From Mycolicibacterium austroafricanum (GTDB lineage Bacteria; Actinomycetota; Actinomycetes; Mycobacteriales; Mycobacteriaceae): a stretch of 64,000 bases of DNA. Positions 25,683-35,361 of the stretch are shown in pieces. The stretch spans positions 382,683 through 446,682 of the forward strand of contig NZ_CACSIP010000001.1 of assembly GCF_902705885.1 (NCBI RefSeq). Reading direction: 5' to 3'. A program made the position numbers and the translations under genes. The number at the start of each line of letters is the position of its first letter. The stretch's first letter is position 1. The notes under the pieces were generated by a model. It ran no database searches. It saw nothing but the letters and a program-made list of their open reading frames with translations, and was not told the origin of the DNA.

Positions 25683-26789
25683 TCAGAATCGGATGAGTCC
25701 TCGGATGTTGCGGCCTGACCGCATGTCGTCGTAGCCCTCATTGATCTCATCGAGGGTGTACTCACGGGTGATCAGCTCGTCGAGTTTGAGTTGTCCGGAG
25801 TTGTAGAGTTCGACGAGCCGCGGGATGTCGTGGGCGGCGTTGGACGAGCCGTAGAGGGCACCGCGGATCTGCTTTTCATACAGCGTTAATTCCAGCAGCG
25901 AGCCCGACATCGACGTGTCTTCGGGGTGTCCGATCGCGGTAATGACCACACGGCCGCGTTTACCGACCAGTGATAGCGCCTCAGCGGTGTAGGCCCCTTC
26001 GGCGACGTCGGTGGTCAAGACGCAGACGTCGGCGAGTTTGCCACGGGTGATGTCGCTGATCAGTGACCAGGCCTCATCGATGGTGGCAACGGCATGCGTC
26101 GCGCCGAAACCGCCAGCTTGTTCGCGCTTGAACTCCACTGGGTCGACAGCCACGATGGTCAACGCGCCAGCGATGCGGGCGCCTTGGATCGCATTCATGC
26201 CGATGCCGCCGGCGCCGATCACGACCACGGTATCCCCGGCGCGCACGTCACCGGTGCGTACCGCCGAGCCGTAACCGGTCGTGACACCGCAACCGATCAA
26301 GGCCGCCTTGTCCAACGGTGTCCCGTGGTCAACCTTGACCAAGGAGGCCTTCGGCACCACGGTGTATTCCGAGAACGTGCCCAGCAAGCACATCTGGCCG
26401 ACATCCTCGCCGCGGGCATGGAAGCGGTAGGTGCCGTCGATCTGGGGTCCCATCATGATCGCCGCACCCATGTCGCACAGGTTTCCCATCCCGCGCGCGC
26501 AGTAAGAGCAGTGCCCGCAAGACGGCAGGAACGTCAGGATGACCGAATCGCCCTCGGCCAGGTCCTCGACACCTGCACCCACCTCGACCACGGTGCCGGC
26601 GCCTTCATGACCACCGACGACGGGCAGCGGAAACGGCAGATCACCGGTCACCAGGTGTTCGTCTGAATGGCACAACCCGCTGGCGGTCAACCGGACCAGC
26701 ACTTCATCCGCACCGGGCGGATCCAGCTCGATCTCATCAACCTCCCACTTCTCTCCCAAGCCCCAGAGCACGGCAGCGCGTGTTTTCAT
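25683..26789 (-). CDS. Zinc-dependent (NDMA-type) alcohol dehydrogenase
   Basis: A 368-residue medium-chain dehydrogenase of the NDMA-dependent type common in mycobacteria. The catalytic zinc ligands are in SGLCHSDEH and GGHEGAGTV, and the structural zinc loop is CGHCSYCARGMGNLC. The nucleotide-binding glycine motif is VIGAGGIGMNAIQ. In this cluster it would oxidise the primary alcohol made by the P450 to the aldehyde. It is the last gene of the minus-strand series beginning at the ferredoxin (32109). Confidence 0.9.
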   Translation of the reverse strand: MKTRAAVLWGLGEKWEVDEIELDPPGADEVLVRLTASGLCHSDEHLVTGDLPFPLPVVGGHEGAGTVVEVGAGVEDLAEGDSVILTFLPSCGHCSYCARGMGNLCDMGAAIMMGPQIDGTYRFHARGEDVGQMCLLGTFSEYTVVPKASLVKVDHGTPLDKAALIGCGVTTGYGSAVRTGDVRAGDTVVVIGAGGIGMNAIQGARIAGALTIVAVDPVEFKREQAGGFGATHAVATIDEAWSLISDITRGKLADVCVLTTDVAEGAYTAEALSLVGKRGRVVITAIGHPEDTSMSGSLLELTLYEKQIRGALYGSSNAAHDIPRLVELYNSGQLKLDELITREYTLDEINEGYDDMRSGRNIRGLIRF

Positions 26790-26834
26790 GTGTGTCCTCT
26801 CCTCAACGTCGGTGCTTCCGTAGCAGTGGATGGT

Positions 26835-28451
26835 TCACGCCAGCGTCTCGACGGCGAGCTCACCGTCGGCATGCTGGCGGCGCAGCTTCTTCTTGTCGAA
26901 CTTGCCAGTAGACGTCAACGGAACGTCGGCGACGAACGCCCACCGTTCCGGTAGCCACCACTTGGCCACCCGTGCACGCAGGAACTCAGTCAACTCCGCA
27001 GCGGTGGCGGTGCAGTCAGCGGCCAGGACCACCACTGCCAGCGGCCGTTCCTGCCACTTGTCGTCGGGCACTCCAATCACCGTGGCGGTGCGTACTGCAG
27101 GGTGAGCGGCCAACTCGTTCTCCAATTCCACCGAGGAGATCCACTCCCCTCCAGACTTGATCACGTCTTTGGCGCGGTCGGTGAGAGTGATGAACGCATC
27201 GGCGCTGATGGTCCCGACATCCCCGGTGCATAACCAACCGTCCGGCGACACCGCCGGACTGTCATGCTCGTAATAGGACTGAGTGATCCACGGGCCGCGG
27301 ATCTGAATCTCCCCCACCGACAGTCCGTCCCAAGGTTGTTCTGCACCGCTGTCATCAACGATGCGCGCCTGCACACCGGCCACTACCCTGCCTTGGGTTC
27401 CCCGCAGGTAAAGGGACCTCTCCGGGGTGTCGGTGTTCCGCGGCAGAGCGACCGCAGCCAGCGGGGAGGTCTCAGTCATCCCCCAGGCCTGCACGATTCG
27501 GATGCCCAGTTCGTCATAGGCAGTCATCAACGACCTCGGAACCGCCGAACCACCGCACGCCACCATCTCCAGCGAACTCACGTCGTGGCCGGGATTGTCG
27601 CGCAGGTAGTGCAAGACATCGGTCCAGATCGTCGGCACAGCGCCCGCCATCGTGGGCCGGGCCGCCTCGATCATCTCCACCAATGGCCCCGCCTGCAGGA
27701 AACGGTCAGGCAGCAGAAGCTGCGCCCCCGCCATCATCGCCGCATACGGCAACCCCCAGGCATTAGCGTGGAACATCGGAACGATCGCCAACACCGTGTC
27801 GTCATGACCGATGCCCAAGGCGTTCGAGGTGCACGCCGATTGAGAGTGCAACCACGTCGAACGGTGGCTGTAGACAACGCCTTTCGGGTGCCCGGTAGTA
27901 CCGCTCGTGTAGCACATCGCTGCGGCCGACTGCTCGTCGACGTCGGGCCAGTCGAACGTGCTCGGCTGGGCTGCCACCACATCGTCGTAGCGAAGGACGT
28001 CCTTTCCGCAGCCCTGCACTGCGGTAAGATCACCCGTGCCGGTCACCAGCACCGTGCGCACCGAGGTCATCGACGGCAACGCCGCCGCCAACAGGTTCAG
28101 CACCGTACCGTCGACGATGATCACCTGATCTTCGGCATGATTGGCGATCCACGTCAGCTGTTCAGGTGGCAGCCGCAGATTCAACGTATGTAGCACCGCA
28201 CCCATCGACGGCACCGCCGCGTAACAGTCCAGGTGCTCCTGGTTGCTCCACTGCAGCGTCGCGACACGCTCGTCTCCACAAATGCCTATCTCGCGCAACG
28301 CATTCGCCAACCGCGCCGCACGCTGCCCCAACTCATGATACGACACCCCAGAGATCTGTTGGGGTCCGCGTGCGGTCAACACCTCGCGATCGCCATGGAC
28401 TGCCGCAGCATGGGCCACGATCGCGGGCACCGTCAACGCAACGTCCTGCAT
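26835..28451 (-). CDS. Acyl-CoA synthetase (FadD-type AMP ligase)
   Basis: A 538-residue adenylate-forming ligase. It has the P-loop [18 protein letters not shown] (about residues 178-195), the AMP motif [11 protein letters not shown], the hinge [35 protein letters not shown] and a catalytic lysine in [11 protein letters not shown]. It activates a fatty acid to its CoA ester. ATG 28451 follows GAGGAG at five bases; upstream in-frame ATGs at 28463 and 28481 are less suitable. Confidence 0.92.
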   Translation of the reverse strand: MQDVALTVPAIVAHAAAVHGDREVLTARGPQQISGVSYHELGQRAARLANALREIGICGDERVATLQWSNQEHLDCYAAVPSMGAVLHTLNLRLPPEQLTWIANHAEDQVIIVDGTVLNLLAAALPSMTSVRTVLVTGTGDLTAVQGCGKDVLRYDDVVAAQPSTFDWPDVDEQSAAAMCYTSGTTGHPKGVVYSHRSTWLHSQSACTSNALGIGHDDTVLAIVPMFHANAWGLPYAAMMAGAQLLLPDRFLQAGPLVEMIEAARPTMAGAVPTIWTDVLHYLRDNPGHDVSSLEMVACGGSAVPRSLMTAYDELGIRIVQAWGMTETSPLAAVALPRNTDTPERSLYLRGTQGRVVAGVQARIVDDSGAEQPWDGLSVGEIQIRGPWITQSYYEHDSPAVSPDGWLCTGDVGTISADAFITLTDRAKDVIKSGGEWISSVELENELAAHPAVRTATVIGVPDDKWQERPLAVVVLAADCTATAAELTEFLRARVAKWWLPERWAFVADVPLTSTGKFDKKKLRRQHADGELAVETLA

Positions 28452-28499
28452 CGTGCTCCTCATCGAGAGCCCGCCCGACAACCCTTGATGAGGCGACGG

Positions 28500-28916
28500 T
28501 CACGCATCGATGAGGTCCTGCCGATCCTGACTCTGCAGCATCAACCGGTACTCGGGGAACAGATTCTTGGCCTGCGGAATCAACTTGATCAACTTCGGCA
28601 CCGGGCCCTTTGCGCGCACCGTCCCCTTGGCCATCGCCATCGTCAGGTTCACCTTGCCCAGCCAGAACTTGTTTCCAGTGTCCGCCGACATGAACAACTC
28701 CACGTTGGGCACCGCGGTACTGGCCGCTCCGGTCTCCACCACCTTCTTCGGCATGTCCACCGTTACCACCGCGTCCGGATCGGTGTAGTGCACCCGTAAC
28801 ACCACACCCGAATTTGCGAGCTTGTCCGCCAGTCCCTCCTTCTCCAAGCCCCGTTGAAAGATCCCACCCAAGAAGGCATAGACCTCGTCCTCGTCCTTGA
28901 ATACCGCCACCGTCAA
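28500..28916 (-). CDS. SCP2 sterol-carrier domain protein
   Basis: A 138-residue single SCP2-like domain (VVTVDMPKKVVETG ... LFMSADTGNKFWLGKVNLTMAMAKGTVRAKGPVPKLIKLIPQAKNLFPEYRLML). These domains bind lipids, fatty acyl-CoAs or sterols in a hydrophobic tunnel. It probably delivers the hydrophobic substrate or product within the oxidation cluster (inference). 48 bases separate it from the acyl-CoA synthetase gene downstream; a 259-base gap without a recognised gene separates it from the reductase gene upstream. Confidence 0.85.
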   Translation of the reverse strand: MTVAVFKDEDEVYAFLGGIFQRGLEKEGLADKLANSGVVLRVHYTDPDAVVTVDMPKKVVETGAASTAVPNVELFMSADTGNKFWLGKVNLTMAMAKGTVRAKGPVPKLIKLIPQAKNLFPEYRLMLQSQDRQDLIDA

Positions 28917-29175
28917 TCTCCACCAATCTCGTTGTCAGAACAGAACAGTCGCGAGCATCGACTCAAGACGATGCTCCCCCCGCAAAAATCGTCACGCCTG
29001 TTGGCGACCTCCACTAGCTTCTGATGCGCTGCGGTAACACCGCCGAGGTGCCCGGCGGCATCCGCTAGCCAGTCCCCGCGGCCAGCGGAGTTGGATGGCG
29101 GTTCTCGCTGACGTTCGTCTCCGACACACGCGTCGCAATCGCAGTCGCCGTCCCATCGCCCATGCAGCCATGACC

Positions 29176-30378
29176 TCAGACCGAGCCGGCGAGCATGAGT
29201 TCGGCCCGTTCGACGGGGACCTGCTGCGTAATGACCCGCTTGCTGAACATGAAGTCGCGGGGGCGATTGATGCAGTCGGCGGCGATGAGCTCGCCGGCAC
29301 GCAGGTAGAAGCAGGTGAAGTCGCGGTCGCGGGTCGGGTCGCCGCTGAGGACCACCTCGTCGTACCCGGTGTTGAGACCCGCGATCTGGAGCTTGAGGTC
29401 GTATTGATCTGACCAAAACCAAGGCAGCGCTGATATCTTCTTGGACTTCCCGCACAAAGTCGCCGCCGCGACTTTGGCCTGCTCGGCCGCACTGGGCACG
29501 GACTCCAGACGTATACGGCGGCCGTAACGAGCCATGTCGTGGCTGACGCAGTCCCCGGCGGCCATGATGGCGGAGTCGCTGGTCTGGGCTTGGTCGTCGA
29601 TCACGACGCCGTTGTCGACGACCAAGCCCGCGGCAGCGGCGAGCTCGGTGTTCGGCTCAACGCCGATGCCGACAATGACGAGGTCGGCGGAAATCGATTC
29701 GCCACCGGCCAGGACTACTTCGCCGACTTTGCCGTCGCCAGACAGAGCCTCGACCCGCGCGCCCGTCTGGATGTTGACGCCCGCCTCCCGGTGGATCCGG
29801 TCGAAGAACGCCGATACCTCCGGGGCGGTCACCCGTTCGAGGACGCGCTCCGTCGCCTCGAGCACGGTGACCTCTAGACCCAACGCACGCAAGGAGGCAG
29901 CCGTCTCCAATCCGATGTAACCGCCGCCGATGATCACGGCTCGACGCCCCGGTCTGGTGGCGTCTCGGATCATCTCGACGTCCGCCGCGGTGCGTAGGTA
30001 GAAGACTCCGGCCAGGTCGGCGCCTGGGGTGGAGAGCCGACGGGGGCGCGCGCCCGTGCACAGCGCGAGCCTGTCGTAGGGCAGCACCTCGCCGGTGCTC
30101 AGCGAGAGGTGACCCGCTGCGCGATCGATTGCCTCCACCGTCGCATCCAGAACTTCGATTCGCAGCTTTGTGTAAAACTCGGCGCTGCGGATCGCGAGCT
30201 TGTCGACTGTGCAGTTCCCGGCCAGATATGCCTTCGACAGCGGAGGGCGTTGGTAGGGCGCTGCCGATTCATTGCCGACGAGGACGATCTCGCCGTCCCA
30301 TCCTTCTTGACGAAGGCTGGCCGCCAGTTGGGCGCCCGCGTGGCTGGCGCCCACGATGACCGCTCGATGCAAAGTCAT
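29176..30378 (-). CDS. FAD-dependent ferredoxin reductase
   Basis: A 400-residue NAD(P)H:ferredoxin reductase of the rubredoxin/putidaredoxin reductase type. The FAD motif VIVGASHAGAQLAASLR is at the N-terminus, the NAD motif IIGGGYIGLETAASLR at about 149-164, and the second FAD motif SDSAIMAAGDC near 270. It passes electrons to the adjacent ferredoxin for the P450. The start overlaps the P450 stop (ATGA), as in CYP153 systems. Confidence 0.93.
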   Translation of the reverse strand: MTLHRAVIVGASHAGAQLAASLRQEGWDGEIVLVGNESAAPYQRPPLSKAYLAGNCTVDKLAIRSAEFYTKLRIEVLDATVEAIDRAAGHLSLSTGEVLPYDRLALCTGARPRRLSTPGADLAGVFYLRTAADVEMIRDATRPGRRAVIIGGGYIGLETAASLRALGLEVTVLEATERVLERVTAPEVSAFFDRIHREAGVNIQTGARVEALSGDGKVGEVVLAGGESISADLVIVGIGVEPNTELAAAAGLVVDNGVVIDDQAQTSDSAIMAAGDCVSHDMARYGRRIRLESVPSAAEQAKVAAATLCGKSKKISALPWFWSDQYDLKLQIAGLNTGYDEVVLSGDPTRDRDFTCFYLRAGELIAADCINRPRDFMFSKRVITQQVPVERAELMLAGSV

Positions 30379-31766
30379 GCGCCGGCTTTCGGGGTGAGGC
30401 GGACCATCAGCTTGCTGATTCCCCTGACGAAGTTGGATTGCACGTATTCGGGCTCACCAATGACCTCGATCTTCTCGAAACGAGGAAGCAGCTCCTCCCA
30501 CAGGATCCGCAACTGCATCTCGGCCAACCGGTTGCCCATACAGCGGTGGACGCCGAACCCGAAAGAGATGTGGTTGCGGGCGTTGTCCCGGTCGATGATG
30601 AAGTCGTCGGGCCGATCGAATACGCGCTCATCGCGGTTTCCCGATGCGTACCACATCACGACCTTGTCACCCTTGCGAATGAACTGACCATTCAGCATGG
30701 TGTCGGCCTTGGCGATCCGGCGCATGTAGGCGAGTGGCGTCTGCCATCGGATAATCTCGGAGTTCATGTTGGGGATCAGGTCGGGATTTGCTTTCAGCTT
30801 CTCGAACTGGTCCGGGTAGCGGTTCAACGCGAGAACGCCGCCGCTCATCGAGTTCCGGGTCGTGTCGTTGCCTCCGACGATCAGCAGCAGAAGGTTGCCC
30901 AAGAACTCCATCGGCCGGTCGATCAGGTCTTTGGTGCTTTCATTGCTCTGCAGCATGGTGATCAGATCGAACCCAGGCTCTTCTCCGGCACCGGTCCGGG
31001 CCGCCTTGTCGTGCCAGTGCCGGCTGAGATCTCGGGCCATGGCGCGCATGCCGACGAACGTCTCGTCAAGGTCCGAGGGACCGCCGTTGGTTTGCTCCAT
31101 CGAGGTTGCCAGATCCGACCACTCGACAAGCTTGCGACGCTGCTCGTACGGAAAGTCCAGCAGGGTCGCAAGCATTCGAGCGGTCAGCTCGATCGAGACG
31201 TCGTGAACCCAGTCGAACGGCTGATCCACGGGGAGGTTATCCAGCACCTCCCTTACGCGCGAGCGAATCAGACCCTCCATTTCCCGTAGGTTCTTGGGTG
31301 CGACCACCCCTTGGACAGCCGCCCGCTGCAGGTCGTGGCGTGGTGGATCCATCGCGATGAACATCTTGATATCCAGGAAGCGGGGCGGCACCCCGATGAC
31401 GATCAATGGCTCAGCGGAGAAGACCTCATGATTCTTGTCGACGGCCACGATGTCGGCATGCCGGGTGACGGACCAAAACGGGCCGAAGGCACTGTGCCGC
31501 TGATAATGGACCGGAGCTTCGTTACGCAGGCGCTCGTAGTATGACTGCCAGCGCCCCTGGCGATAGAGAAAAGGATTGCTGAGATCGATGTCGGCGAGTT
31601 CGACCTCCTCGGCCGGCGGAATAGGACGCTCTACAAAGAGTTTCTTCCCGTTCGTACCGGTCACCCAACGCCGAGTTTTGTCGTAGGCGTGTGCACCTTG
31701 AATCTGCAGGTCGATCGGGATGGTCGCCTGAACTTTCTCGGCGACCTTTTCAGAGATTTTTACCAT
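30375..31766 (-). CDS. Cytochrome P450, CYP153-like alkane hydroxylase
   Basis: A 463-residue P450. The I-helix is LLIVGGNDTTRNSMSGG, the K-helix ExxR is SEIIRW, and the heme loop is ISFGFGVHRCMGNRLAEMQLRILWEE (Cys about 409). The long N-terminus and the ending YVQSNFVRGISKLMVRLTP match CYP153 enzymes, which hydroxylate the terminal carbon of n-alkanes and related chains. The order ferredoxin - P450 - ferredoxin reductase supports this. The subfamily assignment is by eye; a related acid or terpene hydroxylase is the alternative. Confidence 0.85.
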   Translation of the reverse strand: MVKISEKVAEKVQATIPIDLQIQGAHAYDKTRRWVTGTNGKKLFVERPIPPAEEVELADIDLSNPFLYRQGRWQSYYERLRNEAPVHYQRHSAFGPFWSVTRHADIVAVDKNHEVFSAEPLIVIGVPPRFLDIKMFIAMDPPRHDLQRAAVQGVVAPKNLREMEGLIRSRVREVLDNLPVDQPFDWVHDVSIELTARMLATLLDFPYEQRRKLVEWSDLATSMEQTNGGPSDLDETFVGMRAMARDLSRHWHDKAARTGAGEEPGFDLITMLQSNESTKDLIDRPMEFLGNLLLLIVGGNDTTRNSMSGGVLALNRYPDQFEKLKANPDLIPNMNSEIIRWQTPLAYMRRIAKADTMLNGQFIRKGDKVVMWYASGNRDERVFDRPDDFIIDRDNARNHISFGFGVHRCMGNRLAEMQLRILWEELLPRFEKIEVIGEPEYVQSNFVRGISKLMVRLTPKAGA

Positions 31767-31788
31767 GTTTGACCACTTCCCTTCGTCG

Positions 31789-32109
31789 TCACATCTGGAA
31801 CTCCGGCAGATGGACGATCAAGCCGTCCCATGCCTCGGAGGCCGTCATCTGGCAGGACAGCCGAGAGGTCGGCTGACGCTCGGGGTTCATCGCGAGCATC
31901 TCCTCTTCGCCGACGCCGGAGGAGCCGACCTGATCGGACCACTGCGGATCGACGACGACGTGGCAGGTACCGCACGCCGCTTCGCCTCCGCAGTCGCCGT
32001 CGATGCCAGGCACTGCATTGTTGGTCGCGACCTGCATGAGTGACTGGCCTTCATCGAGAGGCACCTGGTGCTTGTCGCCGTCGTGGGAGACAAAAGTGAC
32101 AACGGCCAT
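31789..32109 (-). CDS. 2Fe-2S ferredoxin (adrenodoxin/putidaredoxin type)
   Basis: A 106-residue 2Fe-2S ferredoxin with cluster ligands in DGDCGGEAACGTCHVVV and a fourth Cys in SRLSCQM. It carries electrons from the FAD reductase to the P450 encoded 22 bases downstream. It is the first gene of the cluster and diverges from an AraC regulator. Confidence 0.93.
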   Translation of the reverse strand: MAVVTFVSHDGDKHQVPLDEGQSLMQVATNNAVPGIDGDCGGEAACGTCHVVVDPQWSDQVGSSGVGEEEMLAMNPERQPTSRLSCQMTASEAWDGLIVHLPEFQM

Positions 32110-32154
32110 TACCGACTCCTCTTAAGTTGCCCTGAATGTGAATACTTGTTAACA

Positions 32155-32168
32155 GGATTGTCCAATCC
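32155..32168. promoter_or_regulatory. Perfect palindrome in the ferredoxin-AraC divergent promoter
   Basis: GGATTG-TC-CAATCC, a perfect 14-bp dyad 46 bases from the ferredoxin start and 37 bases before the AraC GTG. It is a likely operator for the cluster; AraC proteins usually prefer direct repeats, so another regulator is possible. Confidence 0.5.
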
Positions 32169-32204
32169 GAGCGCTTCCGCTATGTTTGCGCGGATCAGGA
32201 ACTT

Positions 32205-33245
32205 GTGGATTGGGCTCAGGGGGCACGATCGGTGAAGTTCAGCAACGCCGGTGTGCCTCCGGTCGCGTTCGTGCAAATGCTGGAGAGCCAGGCACTCGAC
32301 CCGGACGCCGTCGCGCGGCTTCGCACCATCATGGCGCGCGAGGGAACCGACGAGGCGACGCTGATGCAGCACGATGTCCAGGCGCCACTGCGGTGGTTTC
32401 GCGATCTGTACCCCGATCTAGACGTCGACCGGGCAACCCTGCTCGGCTTCTCGTTTGCAGGACAGGCACAGTTGACATCTTTCGGCCCGTTGAGCGTCCC
32501 GCTGGTCAGCGCAGGCTCGGTAGCCGAGATCGTCGAGCTGCTCACCTATCTACCGTTGATCACCACGGCGATCAATGCACAATTCCGTCCAAACGACCAA
32601 GGTCTCACCGTCGGGCTCTGGGGGCACACAGGCGATCGGGCCCTGGACTGCTTAGCAGTCACATATACCGGCTCGGCGTTGTTACGACTGCTGGACATGC
32701 TCGTCAGTGACGCGCTGACCGTCACGCTCCACTTGAGTTGGTCAGCGCCGGTCTCCCTGAACAAACTCGCGGCAGAGATGGTACTAGCCGGGCGCCTGTT
32801 CTTTGACGCACCGATGTCCTACCTTCATGTTCCCGTCAACGCGCTCAATGAAGTGTGCCGGTTCTCCGATCCCCTTGCGTATCGACTCGCCGTCGCCGAG
32901 CTGAGGCGGACCCTCGACGAGCAGAGCGGAGCCACGTCCTTCTCCAAGAAGGTGAGACGGTTGTTGGACGAGGATCCCGGACAGCGAAGTTGCCAGCGGG
33001 TCGCAGACGAACTCTCGGTATCCACCAGCACACTCAAACGCCGGCTCGCCGAAGAGGGCACCACGTTTCGCGAGTTGCGCCAGTCGTGTCTGCGGGAGAG
33101 CGCGATGATGCTGTTAATCACCCGATCAATGTCGGCAAGCCAGATCGCGACCGAGCTCGGATACGGCGATCTTGCTAACTTCTCACACGCCTTCAAGCGA
33201 TGGACCGGCCGCTCTCCGAGCGAGTACCGACGCTCACAACGCTGA
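32205..33245 (+). CDS. AraC family regulator (OruR/VirS-like)
   Basis: A 346-residue activator with an N-terminal arabinose-binding-type domain as in OruR/VirS/ArgR-like AraC proteins. The C-terminal double HTH reads RSCQRVADELSVSTSTLKRRLAEEGTTFRELRQSCLRESAMMLL then SASQIATELGYGDLANFSHAFKRWTGRSPSEYRRS. The start is GTG 32205; GTG 32232 is an alternative. VirS activates the mymA operon in M. tuberculosis. This one is divergent from the P450 cluster, but a mymA-like operon also lies in this window (44.7-52.4 kb). Confidence 0.88.
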   Translation: MDWAQGARSVKFSNAGVPPVAFVQMLESQALDPDAVARLRTIMAREGTDEATLMQHDVQAPLRWFRDLYPDLDVDRATLLGFSFAGQAQLTSFGPLSVPLVSAGSVAEIVELLTYLPLITTAINAQFRPNDQGLTVGLWGHTGDRALDCLAVTYTGSALLRLLDMLVSDALTVTLHLSWSAPVSLNKLAAEMVLAGRLFFDAPMSYLHVPVNALNEVCRFSDPLAYRLAVAELRRTLDEQSGATSFSKKVRRLLDEDPGQRSCQRVADELSVSTSTLKRRLAEEGTTFRELRQSCLRESAMMLLITRSMSASQIATELGYGDLANFSHAFKRWTGRSPSEYRRSQR

Positions 33246-33466
33246 GGATGTCCCCGCACGCCCGGAGATAGCCGGTCATGGGTAGCTTCTTCTTCTGAAA
33301 AGAAGTAACCGGTGCTTAAGAATCAGCCACGACGTCACCGAACGGCCGTGGAGGCCGCTGACCGAAGTCGAGTGAGTCATCAGTAGCAGGCCAAACCGTG
33401 CCCGACACGGCGACTGAACGGCAGAGCCGGGCGCTGGTGTGAATAGTCATTCGCTATTGTCGATAC

Positions 33467-34975
33467 ATGCCAGCGAAGACAGTCCGCACCGAACTCACCT
33501 CGGGCGCCATCGAAGGATTCACGCGGGACGGCGTCAATCGCTGGCGTTCCATTCCCTACGCCAAGCCACCAGTCGGCGCGCTGCGGTTCAAGGCTCCCCA
33601 GCCGGTCGAAGCGTGGGACGGCGTCCGACCCTGCCACCGATTCCGCTACTGCGCTCCACAGCCCCGCCGATACACCATCGTCGGTCCGGGCAAGTTCCAG
33701 CCCATGAGCGAGGACTGCCTCACCCTCAATGTCGTTGCACCCGACGGCGGCTCGGACCGACCTCTGCCCGTGATGTTCTTCATTCACGGCGGGGCGTACT
33801 TCCTGGGCAGTTCCGCGACACCGATCTATGATGGCGCGTCGCTTGCCCGCAGCGGTTGCGTGTACGTATCGGCAAACTACCGCCTCGGCGCGCTAGGGGC
33901 TGTCGACCTGTCGTCGCTGTCCACCGCAGACATCCATATTGACGACAACCTCTACTTGCGTGACCTCGTGTCGGCGCTCAGGTGGGTACGCGAGAACATC
34001 GCGGCATTCGGCGGCGATCCCGATAACGTGACGATCTTCGGAGAGAGCGCGGGCGCGCACGCCGTTACCACTTTGCTGGCCGTGCCAGCGGCGAAAGGGC
34101 TTTTCGCACAGGCTATCTCACAAAGTCCGGCCGGCGCGCTATCCCGCTCCCAGGAGCTGGCCGCGGAGTTCGCCGCCAAGTTCGCATCCATTCTCTGCGC
34201 CGACGAGCGGGAGCCCGCCCGCCTCCTGTTGGCGGCGCGTCCGGCTCAACTGGTGAATGCATTCGATCGCTTGCTCACCACGAGTGCATCGGACCTTGCT
34301 GGCGGTTACCCGGTGGGATGCACATTCGGAACCGACTATCTACCGTCCGAGCCCATTCAAGCGATGCGCGACGGCAAGGCGTACCGTGTGCCGCTGATCG
34401 TCGGTACGAACGCCGACGAGGGCCGGTTGTTCACTCGCTTCCTCAAACTCCTCCCGACGAACGAAGCCAAGATCGAAGCGTTACTAGCGGGAGCGGAACC
34501 CACCTGTCGCGAGCGAATTACTGCTGCCTATCCCGAATATCCGGCCCCCGATGCCTGTATCCGACTGGGGGCCGACTTCACATTCGGATCGACACTGTGG
34601 CAGCTCGCGGATTCCCACAGTCGGCACGCCCCCACATATCTGTACCGCTATGACTTCGCCCCGCGAACTCTGCAATGGGCCGGGCTGGGTGCCACCCATG
34701 CGACGGAGCTTCTTGCGGTGTTCGACGCCTACCGCACGCCGCTCGGTCGGCTACTCAGCGCCGGAGCCGATCGCCGCTCGGCCCTACGCGTGAGCGACGA
34801 CATGCAAGGGCGCTGGGATGCTTTCGCACGCACCGGAGTTCCAGGAGACGGCTGGCCGCGCTACACCAGCGACGCCCGTCCGGTCCTCGTCTTCGATCGC
34901 GCTTCGCGAGTGGACAACGACCCCCACGCCGACCGCCGGAAAGCATGGGAAGGTTTTCAAGTCCTCGGACGCTGA
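33467..34975 (+). CDS. Type B carboxylesterase
   Basis: A 502-residue alpha/beta-hydrolase of the carboxylesterase type B family. The oxyanion loop is FIHGGAYFLG, the nucleophile elbow is GESAGAH, the acid is near NADEGRLFTRF and the catalytic His is in LGATHATEL. The N-terminal GAIEGFTRDGVNRWRSIPYAKPPVGALRF is a family hallmark. An AATAG-N7-CTATT dyad at 33442-33458 just before the start may be its control site. The gene probably stands alone. Confidence 0.92.
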   Translation: MPAKTVRTELTSGAIEGFTRDGVNRWRSIPYAKPPVGALRFKAPQPVEAWDGVRPCHRFRYCAPQPRRYTIVGPGKFQPMSEDCLTLNVVAPDGGSDRPLPVMFFIHGGAYFLGSSATPIYDGASLARSGCVYVSANYRLGALGAVDLSSLSTADIHIDDNLYLRDLVSALRWVRENIAAFGGDPDNVTIFGESAGAHAVTTLLAVPAAKGLFAQAISQSPAGALSRSQELAAEFAAKFASILCADEREPARLLLAARPAQLVNAFDRLLTTSASDLAGGYPVGCTFGTDYLPSEPIQAMRDGKAYRVPLIVGTNADEGRLFTRFLKLLPTNEAKIEALLAGAEPTCRERITAAYPEYPAPDACIRLGADFTFGSTLWQLADSHSRHAPTYLYRYDFAPRTLQWAGLGATHATELLAVFDAYRTPLGRLLSAGADRRSALRVSDDMQGRWDAFARTGVPGDGWPRYTSDARPVLVFDRASRVDNDPHADRRKAWEGFQVLGR

Positions 34976-35361
34976 CGAGCGGTTCCCCGCGGCGACGCAT
35001 GCGTTCACAGCATTTGGCACCGATTGTTTCTGGGAGCCAAGGGTGAAACGGTGGCAAGGAGCACCTCCGGCGTGCCAATCCCAAAAGGCCGAAGAGGGCC
35101 ACATTCTTGCCGAGGACTTGACGTACGAATGCAACCCCGTGTTGCGGCCTTGGGATCCGATCTCGTCAATCGCTCGAACCGAATGCGGCCGACGAGGTGG
35201 CGAACCCAACATTTACGGAGCTGGCCACGCCGGTCGGGTTGCGCCGCCGGACGCAACGCGTTCGCTCACCAACTGGTCCTCGCGACATTCTGCCGGGTAA
35301 CGTACTGCGAGTGAACGAGCCCTCACATCGGGAGGGCGGGTGCCGATCAGGACGGGGATTG
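34976..35361. other. Intergenic stretch upstream of the enoyl-CoA hydratase operon
   Basis: 386 bases without a recognised gene. In-frame extensions of the hydratase to 35197 have no family likeness. It presumably holds the promoter of the 35362-38677 operon. Confidence 0.5.

Noticed and set aside
33270..33310. CTTCTT/AAGAAG hairpin after the AraC gene
   Set aside because: Six-bp AT-rich stem without a U-tract; too weak to call a terminator.
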